The translations under genes and the position numbers were made by a program. Positions 10,155 to 18,253 of a DNA stretch of 64,000 nt are shown one piece after another. The DNA is taken from assembly GCF_900215435.1 (NCBI RefSeq), contig NZ_OCMY01000001.1, positions 62,001 through 126,000 on the forward strand. The letters are read 5' to 3'. The notes below the pieces were generated by a model, which saw only the letters and a list, made by a program, of their open reading frames with translations, did not search any database and was not told the origin of the DNA. Origin of the DNA: Candidatus Pantoea floridensis (GTDB taxonomy: Bacteria > Pseudomonadota > Gammaproteobacteria > Enterobacterales > Enterobacteriaceae). Each line of letters opens with the position of its first letter. The first letter of the stretch is position 1.

Positions 10155-11051
10155 TCAGGGCACATCGTAGCCGATTGCGGCTTTACGAATACGGAACCAC
10201 TGTTGGCGATCAAGCGTTAACTGGCTTGCTGCCACCGCTTCGGTAACGCGTTCGGTTTTACCTGAGCCGATAATCGGCAGTGGACGACTTGGCAGTTTCA
10301 TCACCCACGCATACACCACCTGCTCGATATTGCGCGCGCCAATTTCCTGCTTCACCTGTTCAAGCTCATCACGCAACGGTTGATAATGCGGATCGTTAAA
10401 CAGTCGGCCGCCGCCCAGGCACGACCATGCCATGGGGCGAATACGTCCCTGCTGGCACTGATCGAGCGAACCGTCCAGCAGCGCCGTTTGCTCCAGCGGT
10501 GAAATTTCCAGTTGGTTGGTGACCAAACTGAAAGGTAAGCGCGATTGCAGCAGTGTGAATTGGGAAGCCGTGAAATTAGAAACGCCAAAATGGCGCACCT
10601 TGCCGCTCTGATGCAGCGCAACAAAGGCTTGGGCAATGTCATCCGCGTCCATCAACGGATCGGGACGGTGAATGAGCAGGAGATCGAGGTAATCAGTATT
10701 GAAATGACGCAGCGAGTTTTCGGCACTGTGCAGAATATGGCTGGCTTCGGTAATGTAGTGACCGATGCGGTGTTCTGGTTTTGCACGCGTTGCAATACCG
10801 CACTTGGTGACGATCTGCAGTTTTTCGCGTAATCCCGGCGCCAGCCGCAGCGCAGCGCCAAAGGCGGCTTCACACTGATAATCGCCATAAATGTCGGCGT
10901 GGTCGACGGTGGTGACGCCGAGAGAAAGATGGTGCTCAATGAATTGCACGACCTGCTGTGGCGTCATGCCCCACTCCATCAAGCGCCAGTAGCCCGCGAT
11001 CAGCGGTGAAAAAGACGGTCCCTGCGGTGCAATTAGTTGCGGTTGTAACAT
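10155..11051 (-). CDS. ydhF: Aldo-keto reductase YdhF
   Basis: A cytoplasmic NAD(P)H-dependent aldo-keto reductase of unknown physiological substrate, 298 residues as in E. coli YdhF. The AKR tetrad is visible: Asp and Tyr in VDHADIYGDY (near residues 51-56), Lys in IVTKCG and His in LLLIHRPDPL. The C-terminal cofactor-binding LPIIGSGKTERV is also intact. It is separated from sodC by 81 bases and followed upstream by ydhL, matching the E. coli order sodC-ydhF-ydhL. Confidence 0.95.
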   Translation of the reverse strand: MLQPQLIAPQGPSFSPLIAGYWRLMEWGMTPQQVVQFIEHHLSLGVTTVDHADIYGDYQCEAAFGAALRLAPGLREKLQIVTKCGIATRAKPEHRIGHYITEASHILHSAENSLRHFNTDYLDLLLIHRPDPLMDADDIAQAFVALHQSGKVRHFGVSNFTASQFTLLQSRLPFSLVTNQLEISPLEQTALLDGSLDQCQQGRIRPMAWSCLGGGRLFNDPHYQPLRDELEQVKQEIGARNIEQVVYAWVMKLPSRPLPIIGSGKTERVTEAVAASQLTLDRQQWFRIRKAAIGYDVP

Positions 11052-11123
11052 GGTTAAACTCCCTCAATCACAAATCCAGATGGCGAAAGCAGGAGTATAA
11101 CGGAACGGCAATCCAGCGCTTTG

Positions 11124-11363
11124 TTAAAACAGCTCTGGTTGTTGCGGATCATGATCTTCATCGAGTTTCTGCTGGCGATGCAACCGCAGCCAGCGTTGAC
11201 GGCATAAACGCAGCACATCTCGCTTTTGCGCATCGGTGAGTTTCATCCAGTTAAAGCGCTCTTCCCGGCTGCGCAAACAACCACGACAATAGCCGCGCGC
11301 ATCACTTTGGCAAATGCCACGGCACGGGCTGGGAACAGGAAAGAACTCTAATTGTTCGGCCAC
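11124..11363 (-). CDS. ydhL: DUF1289 family protein YdhL
   Basis: A 79-residue DUF1289 protein. The start is placed at GTG 11363 (VAEQLEFFPVPSPCRG) because GGAG lies five bases upstream and the product then matches E. coli YdhL. A longer ATG frame from 11402 lacks support. It has four conserved Cys in SPCRGICQSDARGYCRGC (about residues 12-29), a likely zinc or metal cluster, followed by the family ERFNWMKLTDAQKRDVL block. Its role is unknown. It is the first gene of a leftward ydhL-ydhF-sodC run. Confidence 0.88.
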   Translation of the reverse strand: MAEQLEFFPVPSPCRGICQSDARGYCRGCLRSREERFNWMKLTDAQKRDVLRLCRQRWLRLHRQQKLDEDHDPQQPELF

Positions 11364-11519
11364 ATCCACTCCGGAATTAACATCTGGTTGCACAGCGATC
11401 ATAGCTTGATGACATAGTACAAAGAGTAAACGTTAATTGCTCGCAATCAATACATCGCCGCACTTCGTAACCACTGTTTACCAAATATCCAGCAAGATGA
11501 TGTTTTAGATTGGGTATGT

Positions 11520-11533
11520 TTAACCTTGGTTAA
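11520..11533. promoter_or_regulatory. Perfect palindrome upstream of eptA-like gene
   Basis: TTAACC-TT-GGTTAA is a perfect dyad, followed by AAGGTT, which repeats the AACCTT half in reverse. It lies 58 bases upstream of the eptA-like start. It does not fit the PmrA two-half direct repeat well. An operator is inferred from position and symmetry only. Confidence 0.35.
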
Positions 11534-11591
11534 GGTTTTCCTCATATTGTCTTCATACGATTGTCACACTACCCCCTACCGTTGAGTTTTC

Positions 11592-13223
11592 ATGAGATTC
11601 CCGAACACACTGCAGTGCGGCACCAGCGGGTTTAACCTTATTGCTGCTCTGTTCTTTGCATTCGTACTGAATGCACTTTTCTTGCTGCGCGCCTGGGAAA
11701 TGATTCCCTACGATCATCTTCACGACTATCTGTTTGCCGCCAGTATTCCAGTCGTCCTCGCCTGCGCTTTTTATTTTCTTTTCTCGCTTGCTGCATGGCC
11801 TTATATCCGTAAGCCATTGCTGATTGTGCTGGTCTTCATCAGCGCCGCCGCCAACTATTTCATGCACAGTTTCGGCACGGTTATCGATGCCAATATGATG
11901 CAAAATGTCTTTGAATCGGATCCGCAAGAAGCCGGGGCATTGATAAGCAGTCGCTATGTGGTATGGATGTTTTTGATGGGCGTAATACCGGCCGTCGTCC
12001 TCTGTTTAGTGCGTATACGTCGGGGACAACGTTGGTGGTGGAATCTATTACAACGGCTGGTCGGCGCGTTGGGCGCGATATTATTGATTCTGCTGATGGC
12101 GGTACTGTTTTACAAAGATTACGCCTCGCTGATCCGCAATAACAAAGGTCTGGTGAAAATGATTACGCCAGCCAATATCGTCAGCGGTACTGGCCATTAT
12201 GTCGATCAGCGCTATCTGCAAGGTGACCAGGCGCTGGTGAAAATCGGACAGGATGCACACAAAGGCCCGTTAATGAGCGCAGCAGCCAAAAAAACGCTGG
12301 TGGTATTAGTGGTGGGTGAAACCGCGCGTGCGGAGAATTTTTCACTCGGGGGCTATGGGCGAGAAACTAACCCAGAACTGAAAAAACAGCAGGTGATCTA
12401 TTATCCAAATACCACCTCCTGTGGTACAGAAACCGCCATTTCAGTGCCCTGTATGTTTTCGAATATGCCACGCGTGCACTATGACGCTAATCTGGCGCAT
12501 CATCAGGAAGGCGTGCTTGACATCCTTGCCCACGCTGGTGTCAGCGTGCTATGGCGTGAGAATGACGGTGGCTGTAAAGGCGCCTGCGATCGTGTACCGC
12601 ACACGGACATGACCCAATGGAAATTGCCGGAATATTGTCATGACGGTTTCTGTCAGGATGATGTGCTGCTGCACCGCCTTGATAACTATATTGCTGGCTT
12701 ACACAACGACGGGATGATTGTGCTGCATCAGATGGGCAGCCACGGTCCAGCCTATTATCAGCGTTACCCCGCGCAGTTCCGCCGGTTTACACCAACCTGT
12801 GACAGCAACCAAATCCAGGATTGCGACCATCAGGCGCTGGTCAATACGTACGACAATTCGCTGCTCTACACCGACGATATGGTCAGCCGCACCATCGATA
12901 AACTGAAAGGGCTAAGCGACCGCTTTAATGTGGCGCTGATTTATCTCTCTGACCATGGCGAATCACTCGGCGAACGCGGCATGTATTTGCACGGTGCGCC
13001 CTATCTTTTTGCCCCCACCCAGCAAACGCACATCCCTCTGCTGCTGTGGATGTCACCCGGCTATGCCGCCGCCTTGCACATCAACGCATCCTGTTTGCGC
13101 CAGCAAGCAGCGGACGCGAAAGTCTCGCAGGACAATCTCTTCCATACGGTGCTTGCCATGTTTAACGTGCAAACACAGGCGTACCAGCCGCAGCTGGATA
13201 TGATCAGATCGTGCCAAAGCTGA
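11592..13223 (+). CDS. Phosphoethanolamine transferase, EptA type
   Basis: An inner-membrane enzyme that moves phosphoethanolamine from phosphatidylethanolamine to lipid A or a related sugar, lowering surface negative charge. The 543 residues comprise about five N-terminal membrane helices (residues 15-175) and a periplasmic alkaline-phosphatase-fold domain. Metal and catalytic residues are visible: Glu243 in VVGETARAENFS, nucleophile Thr279 in SCGTETAISVPC, and Asp454-His455 in YLSDHGESLGERG. Several Cys pairs fit the periplasmic disulfides of the family. E. coli eptA lies elsewhere, and this copy sits between ydhL and nemR. Its substrate could also be another glycolipid (EptB/OpgE-like), so no symbol is given. 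Confidence 0.9.
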   Translation: MRFPNTLQCGTSGFNLIAALFFAFVLNALFLLRAWEMIPYDHLHDYLFAASIPVVLACAFYFLFSLAAWPYIRKPLLIVLVFISAAANYFMHSFGTVIDANMMQNVFESDPQEAGALISSRYVVWMFLMGVIPAVVLCLVRIRRGQRWWWNLLQRLVGALGAILLILLMAVLFYKDYASLIRNNKGLVKMITPANIVSGTGHYVDQRYLQGDQALVKIGQDAHKGPLMSAAAKKTLVVLVVGETARAENFSLGGYGRETNPELKKQQVIYYPNTTSCGTETAISVPCMFSNMPRVHYDANLAHHQEGVLDILAHAGVSVLWRENDGGCKGACDRVPHTDMTQWKLPEYCHDGFCQDDVLLHRLDNYIAGLHNDGMIVLHQMGSHGPAYYQRYPAQFRRFTPTCDSNQIQDCDHQALVNTYDNSLLYTDDMVSRTIDKLKGLSDRFNVALIYLSDHGESLGERGMYLHGAPYLFAPTQQTHIPLLLWMSPGYAAALHINASCLRQQAADAKVSQDNLFHTVLAMFNVQTQAYQPQLDMIRSCQS

Positions 13224-13237
13224 GCCGGACAGTTGCA

Positions 13238-13255
13238 TTAGACTGACTGGTCTAA
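13238..13255. promoter_or_regulatory. NemR-like operator upstream of nemR
   Basis: TTAGAC-TGACTG-GTCTAA is an inverted repeat 13 bases before the nemR start codon. NemR of E. coli represses its own operon from a TAGACC/GGTCTA-type palindrome at this position, so this is the expected autoregulatory operator. Confidence 0.75.
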
Positions 13256-13268
13256 TAACCTGCGTGCC

Positions 13269-13865
13269 ATGAATAAGACATCGCAACGCATCGACACCCG
13301 TGAACATCTGCTCGCTACTGGCGAGCAGGTTTGTTTGCAGCGCGGTTTTACCGGCATGGGGTTGATCGAGATGCTGGCGCTGGCAGACGTCACCAAAGGC
13401 TCGTTCTATCACTATTTCCGCTCAAAAGAAGCGTTCGGCGTGGCGTTGCTTGAACGCTACTTCGCCAACTTTTTACAGCAGATTGAACAGCAATTAAACC
13501 AGCCGGGTCTTACGCCGACTGAGCGTCTGCTACAGCATTTTCGTTATGCCGAAACGCTGTTTATCGAGCAGGGCCATATTGTAGGTTGCCTGGGCGTGAA
13601 ATTGTCCGCAGAGGTGTGCGATCTCTCCGAGCCGATGCGTGATGCATTGCAGCATGGCGCTAATGCGATTATTGCCGCCTACACGCGCTGCTTAACCGAG
13701 GTAGCGGCTGAGCGGCCGTTGCCTTTTAACCAAACGCCGCAGCAGCTGGCACAGCGTTGTTACTTACTTTGGCTGGGTGCCAGCTTACAAAGCAAGATTT
13801 CCCGCGAGCCCGGCCCCATTAGCCTGGCTCTTGAAACTATCGAACAGTGGCTGATAAGTCGCTGA
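13269..13865 (+). CDS. nemR: TetR-family repressor NemR
   Basis: NemR is a cysteine-based sensor repressor that releases DNA when oxidised or alkylated by hypochlorite, methylglyoxal or quinones, thereby inducing nemA and gloA. The 198-residue protein has an N-terminal TetR helix-turn-helix (MIEMLALADVTKGSFYHYFRSKEAF region, residues 31-58). Its ligand domain carries Cys in VGCLGVKLSAEVCDLS, around residues 106-120, corresponding to the redox-active Cys region. It is followed by nemA and then gloA, the known detoxification set. The start has little Shine-Dalgarno sequence. Confidence 0.93.
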   Translation: MNKTSQRIDTREHLLATGEQVCLQRGFTGMGLIEMLALADVTKGSFYHYFRSKEAFGVALLERYFANFLQQIEQQLNQPGLTPTERLLQHFRYAETLFIEQGHIVGCLGVKLSAEVCDLSEPMRDALQHGANAIIAAYTRCLTEVAAERPLPFNQTPQQLAQRCYLLWLGASLQSKISREPGPISLALETIEQWLISR

Positions 13866-13887
13866 TTTTTTAAAAAACCGCAGTTAC

Positions 13888-13901
13888 TAGACGACCGGTC
13901 T
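13888..13901. promoter_or_regulatory. Second NemR-like half-palindrome before nemA
   Basis: TAGACGACCGGTCT has AGAC and GTCT arms around five bases, close to the operator before nemR (arms around six). It lies 17 bases before the nemA start codon, so it could give nemA separate control or only be chance similarity. Confidence 0.4.
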
Positions 13902-13917
13902 TCCCAGAGGAGTCATT

Positions 13918-15015
13918 ATGGCGAGTAAGCAGTTGTTCTCCCCACTGAAAGTGGGCGCGATTACCGTACCAAACCGCATTTTCATGGCCCCGCTGACGCG
14001 CCTGCGCAGTATTGAACCGGGCGATATCCCCACGCCGCTGATGGCTGAATATTATCAGCAGCGTGCCAGTGCCGGTTTGATCATCACCGAAGCAACCCAG
14101 ATCTCTTTCCAGGCGAAAGGCTATGCCGGTGCGCCGGGTCTGCACACTGAGCCGCAAATCGCCGCCTGGAAATTAATTAATGAAGGTATCCACGCTGCGC
14201 ACGGTCACAGCGCCGTACAGCTGTGGCATACCGGCCGTATTTCTCACAACAGCGTGCAGCCAGAAGGTAAAGCGCCGGTGGCACCAACCGCGCTGGCCGC
14301 AGGCACCCGCACCTCTTTGCGTGCCGCCGATGGCAGCGTTTATCGTGAGGATACGTCGCTGCCACGCGAACTGTCGGTAGCTGAAATTCAGCAGATTGTG
14401 AAAGATTTTGGCCAGGCGGCGGCAAATGCACGCGAAGCGGACTTTGACCTGCTGGAACTGCACTCTGCACACGGTTATCTGATGCATCAGTTCCTCGCGC
14501 CAGACTCAAACCAGCGCAACGATGAATACGGCGGTTCCATCGAGAAACGTGGCCGTTTCGCACTGGAAGTGGTGGATGCGGCGATTGCCAACTGGTCGGC
14601 CGATCGCATCGGCATCCGTATTTCGCCTATCGGCGCCTTCCAGAACCTGGAAAATGGCCCGGAAGAAGAGAAAGCCGCACTGTGGTATATTGCGGAACTG
14701 GGCAAACGTGGCCTTGCGTATCTGCATCTCTCCGAGCCAGACTGGGCGGGTGGCCAGCCTTACAGCGATGCCTTCCGCGAGAAAGTGCGTGCGCTGTTCC
14801 CTGGCGTGATCATCGGAGCTGGCGCTTATACCGTCGAAAAAGCCGACGATCTGATCGCGCGCGGCCTGATTGATGCCGTGGCCTTTGGTCGCGACTTTAT
14901 CGCTAACCCGGATCTGGTGGCGCGTCTGCAGCAAGATGCCCCACTCAACCCGCAGCGTCCAGAAAGCTTCTACGGCGGCGGAGCAGAAGGGTATACCGAT
15001 TATCCAACGCTGTAA
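13918..15015 (+). CDS. nemA: N-ethylmaleimide reductase (Old Yellow Enzyme)
   Basis: NemA is an FMN-dependent ene-reductase of the Old Yellow Enzyme family that reduces N-ethylmaleimide, nitro compounds and quinones. The 365-residue protein has the N-terminal [14 protein letters not shown] and the active-site strand [14 protein letters not shown]. It also has [30 protein letters not shown], which carries the substrate-binding His pair in its wider form, and the FMN-phosphate region [13 protein letters not shown]. An AGAGGAG Shine-Dalgarno sequence precedes the ATG. It is co-directional with nemR 52 bases upstream. Confidence 0.97.
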   Translation: MASKQLFSPLKVGAITVPNRIFMAPLTRLRSIEPGDIPTPLMAEYYQQRASAGLIITEATQISFQAKGYAGAPGLHTEPQIAAWKLINEGIHAAHGHSAVQLWHTGRISHNSVQPEGKAPVAPTALAAGTRTSLRAADGSVYREDTSLPRELSVAEIQQIVKDFGQAAANAREADFDLLELHSAHGYLMHQFLAPDSNQRNDEYGGSIEKRGRFALEVVDAAIANWSADRIGIRISPIGAFQNLENGPEEEKAALWYIAELGKRGLAYLHLSEPDWAGGQPYSDAFREKVRALFPGVIIGAGAYTVEKADDLIARGLIDAVAFGRDFIANPDLVARLQQDAPLNPQRPESFYGGGAEGYTDYPTL

Positions 15016-15021
15016 GTAATG

Positions 15022-15053
15022 GCTGCCGCTGTGGATAGGCGGCAGCGTTGTTT
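15022..15053 (+). terminator. Terminator after nemA
   Basis: A GCTGCCGC/GCGGCAGC stem with a nine-base loop is followed by GTTGTTT. The T-run is imperfect, so read-through into gloA is possible, in keeping with joint NemR control. Confidence 0.65.
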
Positions 15054-15115
15054 CATCAGTGTGTATACTCAGTTGTCTTGTCATTCACTGATGACGTTTT
15101 AAAAAAGAGGATGTT

Positions 15116-15523
15116 ATGCGTTTACTTCACACCATGTTACGCGTTGGCGATTTGCAACGTTCAATCGATTTCTACACCCGTGTGCTAGGCATGCGCGTGC
15201 TGCGTCAGAGCGAAAACACCGAGTACAAATACACCCTTGCGTTTGTTGGCTACACCGAAGAGAGTGAAGGCGCGGTGATTGAGCTTACTTACAACTGGGG
15301 CGTGGATAAATACGACCTCGGCAATGCTTACGGTCATATCGCGCTGGGCGTGGATAACGTGGCTGACACCTGCGAACGTATCCGCAGCGCTGGCGGCAAC
15401 GTGACGCGTGAAGCGGGCCCGGTTAAAGGCGGCTCCACCATTATTGCGTTTGTTGAAGATCCAGACGGTTATAAAATCGAGTTGATTGAAAACAAACATG
15501 CCGGTCACGGCCTCGGCAACTAA
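15116..15523 (+). CDS. gloA: Lactoylglutathione lyase (glyoxalase I)
   Basis: GloA isomerises the hemithioacetal of methylglyoxal and glutathione to S-lactoylglutathione, a nickel-dependent step of methylglyoxal detoxification. It has 135 residues, the usual length for enterobacteria. Metal ligands are visible as His5 in [12 protein letters not shown], the Glu in [11 protein letters not shown] near residue 56, the His in YGHIALGV near residue 74 and the Glu in YKIELIE near residue 122. It follows nemA, so electrophile sensing, reduction and glyoxalase functions sit together. Confidence 0.98.
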   Translation: MRLLHTMLRVGDLQRSIDFYTRVLGMRVLRQSENTEYKYTLAFVGYTEESEGAVIELTYNWGVDKYDLGNAYGHIALGVDNVADTCERIRSAGGNVTREAGPVKGGSTIIAFVEDPDGYKIELIENKHAGHGLGN

Positions 15524-15631
15524 TGTTGCTTGTCAGCCTGCTTATTTGCGGGCTGACTTCCCTCTCCTGCTGCACCCTCCTGCGATTTTTGCCATAATGC
15601 GCGCTGCCCTATTTATTGCCATGAGATCCTG

Positions 15632-16303
15632 ATGTCTGAATCGAACGCTTTAAACGCTCTCCACCAACGCTTCCGCGGTTTTTATCCTGTAGTGATCGAC
15701 GTCGAAACGGCCGGTTTTAACGCGCAAACCGATGCGCTGCTGGAAATTGCGGCCACCACGCTCAAGATGGATGAAGATGGCTGGTTGCATCGTGATGAAA
15801 CGCTGCATTTCCACGTGGAACCGTTTGAAGGCGCCATTCTTAATCCAGCGGCGCTGGCGTTTACCGGTATCGATCCCACTAATCCGCTGCGCGGCGCCGT
15901 AAGTGAATACGAAGCCCTGCATGCCATTTTCAAAATGGTGCGCAAAGGCACAAAAGACAGCGGCTGCAATCGCGCCATTATCGTGGCGCATAACGCCACT
16001 TTCGATCTCAACTTCGTGATGGCAGCCGCCGAGCGTGCCAGCCTGAAGCGCAATCCCTTTCACCCTTTTGCCACTTTTGATACGGCCGCGTTAAGCGGTT
16101 TAGTGTTCGGGCAAACGGTGTTGGCGAAAGCCTGTAAAGCGGCAGGAATGGATTTTGATAGCACTCAGGCGCACTCGGCACTGTATGACACCGAGCAAAC
16201 CGCAACGCTGTTCTGCGAACTGGTGAACCGCTGGAAGCGCCTTGGCGGCTGGCCGCTGGCTTTTGATGAAGCGCCGAAGGAAGACGCATCGTCCAAAGAG
16301 TAA
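15632..16303 (+). CDS. rnt: Ribonuclease T
   Basis: RNase T is a DEDD-family 3'-5' exoribonuclease that trims tRNA and 5S/23S rRNA ends and turns over the tRNA CCA end. The 223-residue protein (E. coli 215) has exonuclease motif [11 protein letters not shown] near residue 25, motif [13 protein letters not shown] near residue 120 and motif [14 protein letters not shown] near residue 183. The C-terminal tail is slightly longer and acidic/basic mixed. In E. coli lhr follows; here grxD follows directly in the opposite direction. Confidence 0.97.
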   Translation: MSESNALNALHQRFRGFYPVVIDVETAGFNAQTDALLEIAATTLKMDEDGWLHRDETLHFHVEPFEGAILNPAALAFTGIDPTNPLRGAVSEYEALHAIFKMVRKGTKDSGCNRAIIVAHNATFDLNFVMAAAERASLKRNPFHPFATFDTAALSGLVFGQTVLAKACKAAGMDFDSTQAHSALYDTEQTATLFCELVNRWKRLGGWPLAFDEAPKEDASSKE

Positions 16304-16304
16304 A

Positions 16305-16330
16305 AGAAAAGGCCGACATCGTTGTCGGCC
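16305..16330 (-). terminator. Terminator of grxD
   Basis: A perfect GGCCGACA-TCGT-TGTCGGCC hairpin is followed on the minus strand by TTTTCTTTT. On the plus strand the tail is poorer, so it mainly serves grxD. Confidence 0.75.
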
Positions 16331-16337
16331 TCCTTCA

Positions 16338-16670
16338 TTATTCCGCTTCTTTATACTTCTCTGCGGTTTCTTTCAGCAGGGGCTGAAGTTCGCCGCGCTG
16401 GAACATCTCAACGATAATGTCGCAGCCGCCAACCAGTTCACCATCTACCCACAATTGCGGGAAGGTTGGCCAGTTAGCGTACTTAGGCATTTCAGCGCGG
16501 ATATCCGGGTTCTGCAGAATGTCCACGTAGGCGAAACGCTCACCACACGCAGAAAGCGCCTGCACGGCTTGCGCCGAGAAACCGCAGCTTGGCAGCTTTG
16601 GCGAACCTTTCATGTACAGCAGGATCGGATTTTCTGCGATCTGACGCTGAATTTTTTCAACAGTACTCAT
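16338..16670 (-). CDS. grxD: Monothiol glutaredoxin GrxD
   Basis: Grx4 binds and delivers [2Fe-2S] clusters, partnering BolA-type proteins and Fe-S assembly. The 110-residue protein has the monothiol signature in KLPSCGFSAQAVQ near residue 30, in place of CPYC, and the glutathione-binding TFPQLWVDGELVGGCDII region near residue 70. E. coli GrxD has 115 residues. Its target pathway, Suf, lies in the same window at 29-34.6 kb. Confidence 0.97.
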   Translation of the reverse strand: MSTVEKIQRQIAENPILLYMKGSPKLPSCGFSAQAVQALSACGERFAYVDILQNPDIRAEMPKYANWPTFPQLWVDGELVGGCDIIVEMFQRGELQPLLKETAEKYKEAE

Positions 16671-17037
16671 TATTGCCTTCCTTAATGCTTCACTTCGTGT
16701 TTGTTTATTGTAGCGATTTCGCTCCCGTACTGAAAACGGGATTTTACGTTAGCGTCGGGGAATCGCCATGTTTGTTAAGTTGGGCCGCCACAAATAACAT
16801 TTTCATATCATTAATAGGCATGACTAAATTAATAATTAGCAATAGTTTCGCTGCGTTAACCAGCTGAATTAGCTCATTTTTGCGACAGAATCAATCTGGT
16901 AACAGTTTAATGGAAAAAGGCCTTACCTTTTGGAAAAAAAGTGGATTAGAATTGCCTCGGCGCTGATCGTTTGATCAGATTACTCTCACTCTGCCGCAGT
17001 CTGTTTGTTTCCAGCCTGCTGAACCTATAACCGGATT
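16671..17037. other. AT-rich intergenic region grxD-mepH
   Basis: This gap of 367 bases separates the divergent grxD and mepH promoters. It holds an AT-rich centre with several TAATTA/ATTAAT tracts and no credible reading frame. No hairpin with a T-run and no known operator was found. Confidence 0.5.
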
Positions 17038-17829
17038 ATGCGTTTACTGATTACGCTTTTCATACTGGCTTTTGCCCAACTGTTCTTTAACGTGGCCTCT
17101 GCGTCTCCGCATGCGCCGGTTAATGCCAGCTCGCAAAAAGCAGAGAAAAAGAGCGCACGTGAAGACGAGCGCCGCAAACGACGTCCGGTGAAAACCACTA
17201 CGAAAAAATCGCGGCTGCCTGCCGTCCAAAAACTCAAAATTAAAAAACAGGCAAAGCCAGAAATCGCGCAGACTAAAACCAGCCGCAAAAAATCCCTGCT
17301 AAAACCCACGACGAAGAAATATGGTCATCAACGACAGATAAAAAAAGCCGCAGACGTCGACGTTGATGATGAAGCATTGCCGCTCACCGGCATCAAAATG
17401 AGCAAGGCGCATCGCCAGCGTTATCAAAAGGCGCGTGAAACTGCGATGACAAAATTAATGGGCCAGCTCGGCAAACCTTATCAATGGGGCGGCACCTCCC
17501 CGCATACCGGCTTCGACTGCAGCGGCCTGGTGTGGTACGCCTATAAAGATTTGGTGAAGTTCAAGTTTCCGCGCACCGCCAATGAGATGTATCACCTGCG
17601 CGATGCTGCACCAATTAAGCGTGAAATGCTGGAAAAAGGTGATTTGGTGTTCTTCCGCATCAATAATCGTGGTACTGCCGATCATGTTGGCGTGTATCTC
17701 GGAAATGGCAAATTCATTCAGTCGCCGCGTACCGGCAAAGATATTCAGATTAGCGCGCTGGGTGAGGATTACTGGCAGAAACACTATGTTGGGGCGCGTC
17801 GTATGATGACGCCGAAAACCATTCGTTAG
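17038..17829 (+). CDS. mepH: NlpC/P60 murein DD-endopeptidase MepH
   Basis: MepH cuts D-Ala-mDAP cross-links so that the sacculus can grow. The 263-residue protein has a signal peptide (about residues 1-21). It is followed by a very basic Lys/Arg-rich linker (about residues 28-125) that could bind anionic cell-wall polymer. The catalytic NlpC/P60 domain has Cys in FDCSGLVWYAYKD near residue 160 and His in ADHVGVYLGNGKF near residue 218. E. coli MepH is similar in length. In E. coli sodB follows; here a terminator and ynhF follow. Confidence 0.94.
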   Translation: MRLLITLFILAFAQLFFNVASASPHAPVNASSQKAEKKSAREDERRKRRPVKTTTKKSRLPAVQKLKIKKQAKPEIAQTKTSRKKSLLKPTTKKYGHQRQIKKAADVDVDDEALPLTGIKMSKAHRQRYQKARETAMTKLMGQLGKPYQWGGTSPHTGFDCSGLVWYAYKDLVKFKFPRTANEMYHLRDAAPIKREMLEKGDLVFFRINNRGTADHVGVYLGNGKFIQSPRTGKDIQISALGEDYWQKHYVGARRMMTPKTIR

Positions 17830-17847
17830 TTGTTGCGCAACGCGCAG

Positions 17848-17889
17848 AAAAAAGCCGGACGCTGCATTGAGCTGCTCCGGCTTTTTTTA
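17848..17889. terminator. Bidirectional terminator between mepH and ynhF
   Basis: AAAAAGCCGGA and TCCGGCTTTTT arms enclose a 16-base loop and are followed by more T. It can end mepH rightward and ynhF leftward. Confidence 0.85.
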
Positions 17890-17979
17890 TTAATGCATGA
17901 TTGCAGTAAAGCTAAAGGCAATAATCATTAACAGAGCACCAACGGTTGTCATTAGCGCCAGCTTCAAATCCGTACTCAT
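17890..17979 (-). CDS. ynhF: Small membrane protein YnhF
   Basis: A 29-residue single-helix inner-membrane protein, MSTDLKLALMTTVGALLMII and so on, ending IMH. It matches the E. coli YnhF pattern (MSTDLK start, central TT, hydrophobic helix, H end) and the same position upstream of purR on the opposite strand. A strong AGGAGGAGTA Shine-Dalgarno sequence precedes the ATG at 17979. E. coli YnhF has been detected as a formylated small membrane protein; its function is unknown. It would be missed by an ordinary length cut-off. Confidence 0.92.
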   Translation of the reverse strand: MSTDLKLALMTTVGALLMIIAFSFTAIMH

Positions 17980-18192
17980 TACTCCTCCTTAGTCACACAT
18001 TTCTTAGGGTTAAAACGATTTTCGCACAGCGATGGGCAAAAATCTCGTGTTATCCGCCCGGGCTTGCTAGAATCGCCGCCTTTCGTTGCGCAACACATTT
18101 TGTGCAGGCTGTGTTTACAGCGCGATAAAGTGATTTTGTCTGCTAAACCACACCGTTTTGCCCCTTATTTTGGGCGATAAAAGCATTAGCAG

Positions 18193-18208
18193 ACGCAAAC
18201 GTTTAACA
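18193..18208 (+). promoter_or_regulatory. PurR operator (PUR box) before purR
   Basis: ACGCAAACGTTTAACA matches the PUR box core ACGCAAACGTTTNC and lies 46 bases before the purR start. E. coli purR is autoregulated by PUR boxes, so this is the expected feedback site. Confidence 0.85.
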
Positions 18209-18253
18209 ATATACTTATCAGTAAGTTGCGATAAGCCCAGGAGTACCATTTTC

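Noticed and set aside
14506..15084. 192-codon minus-strand frame inside nemA
   Set aside because: Antisense of nemA; it covers the nemA terminator, which a true gene would be unlikely to do.
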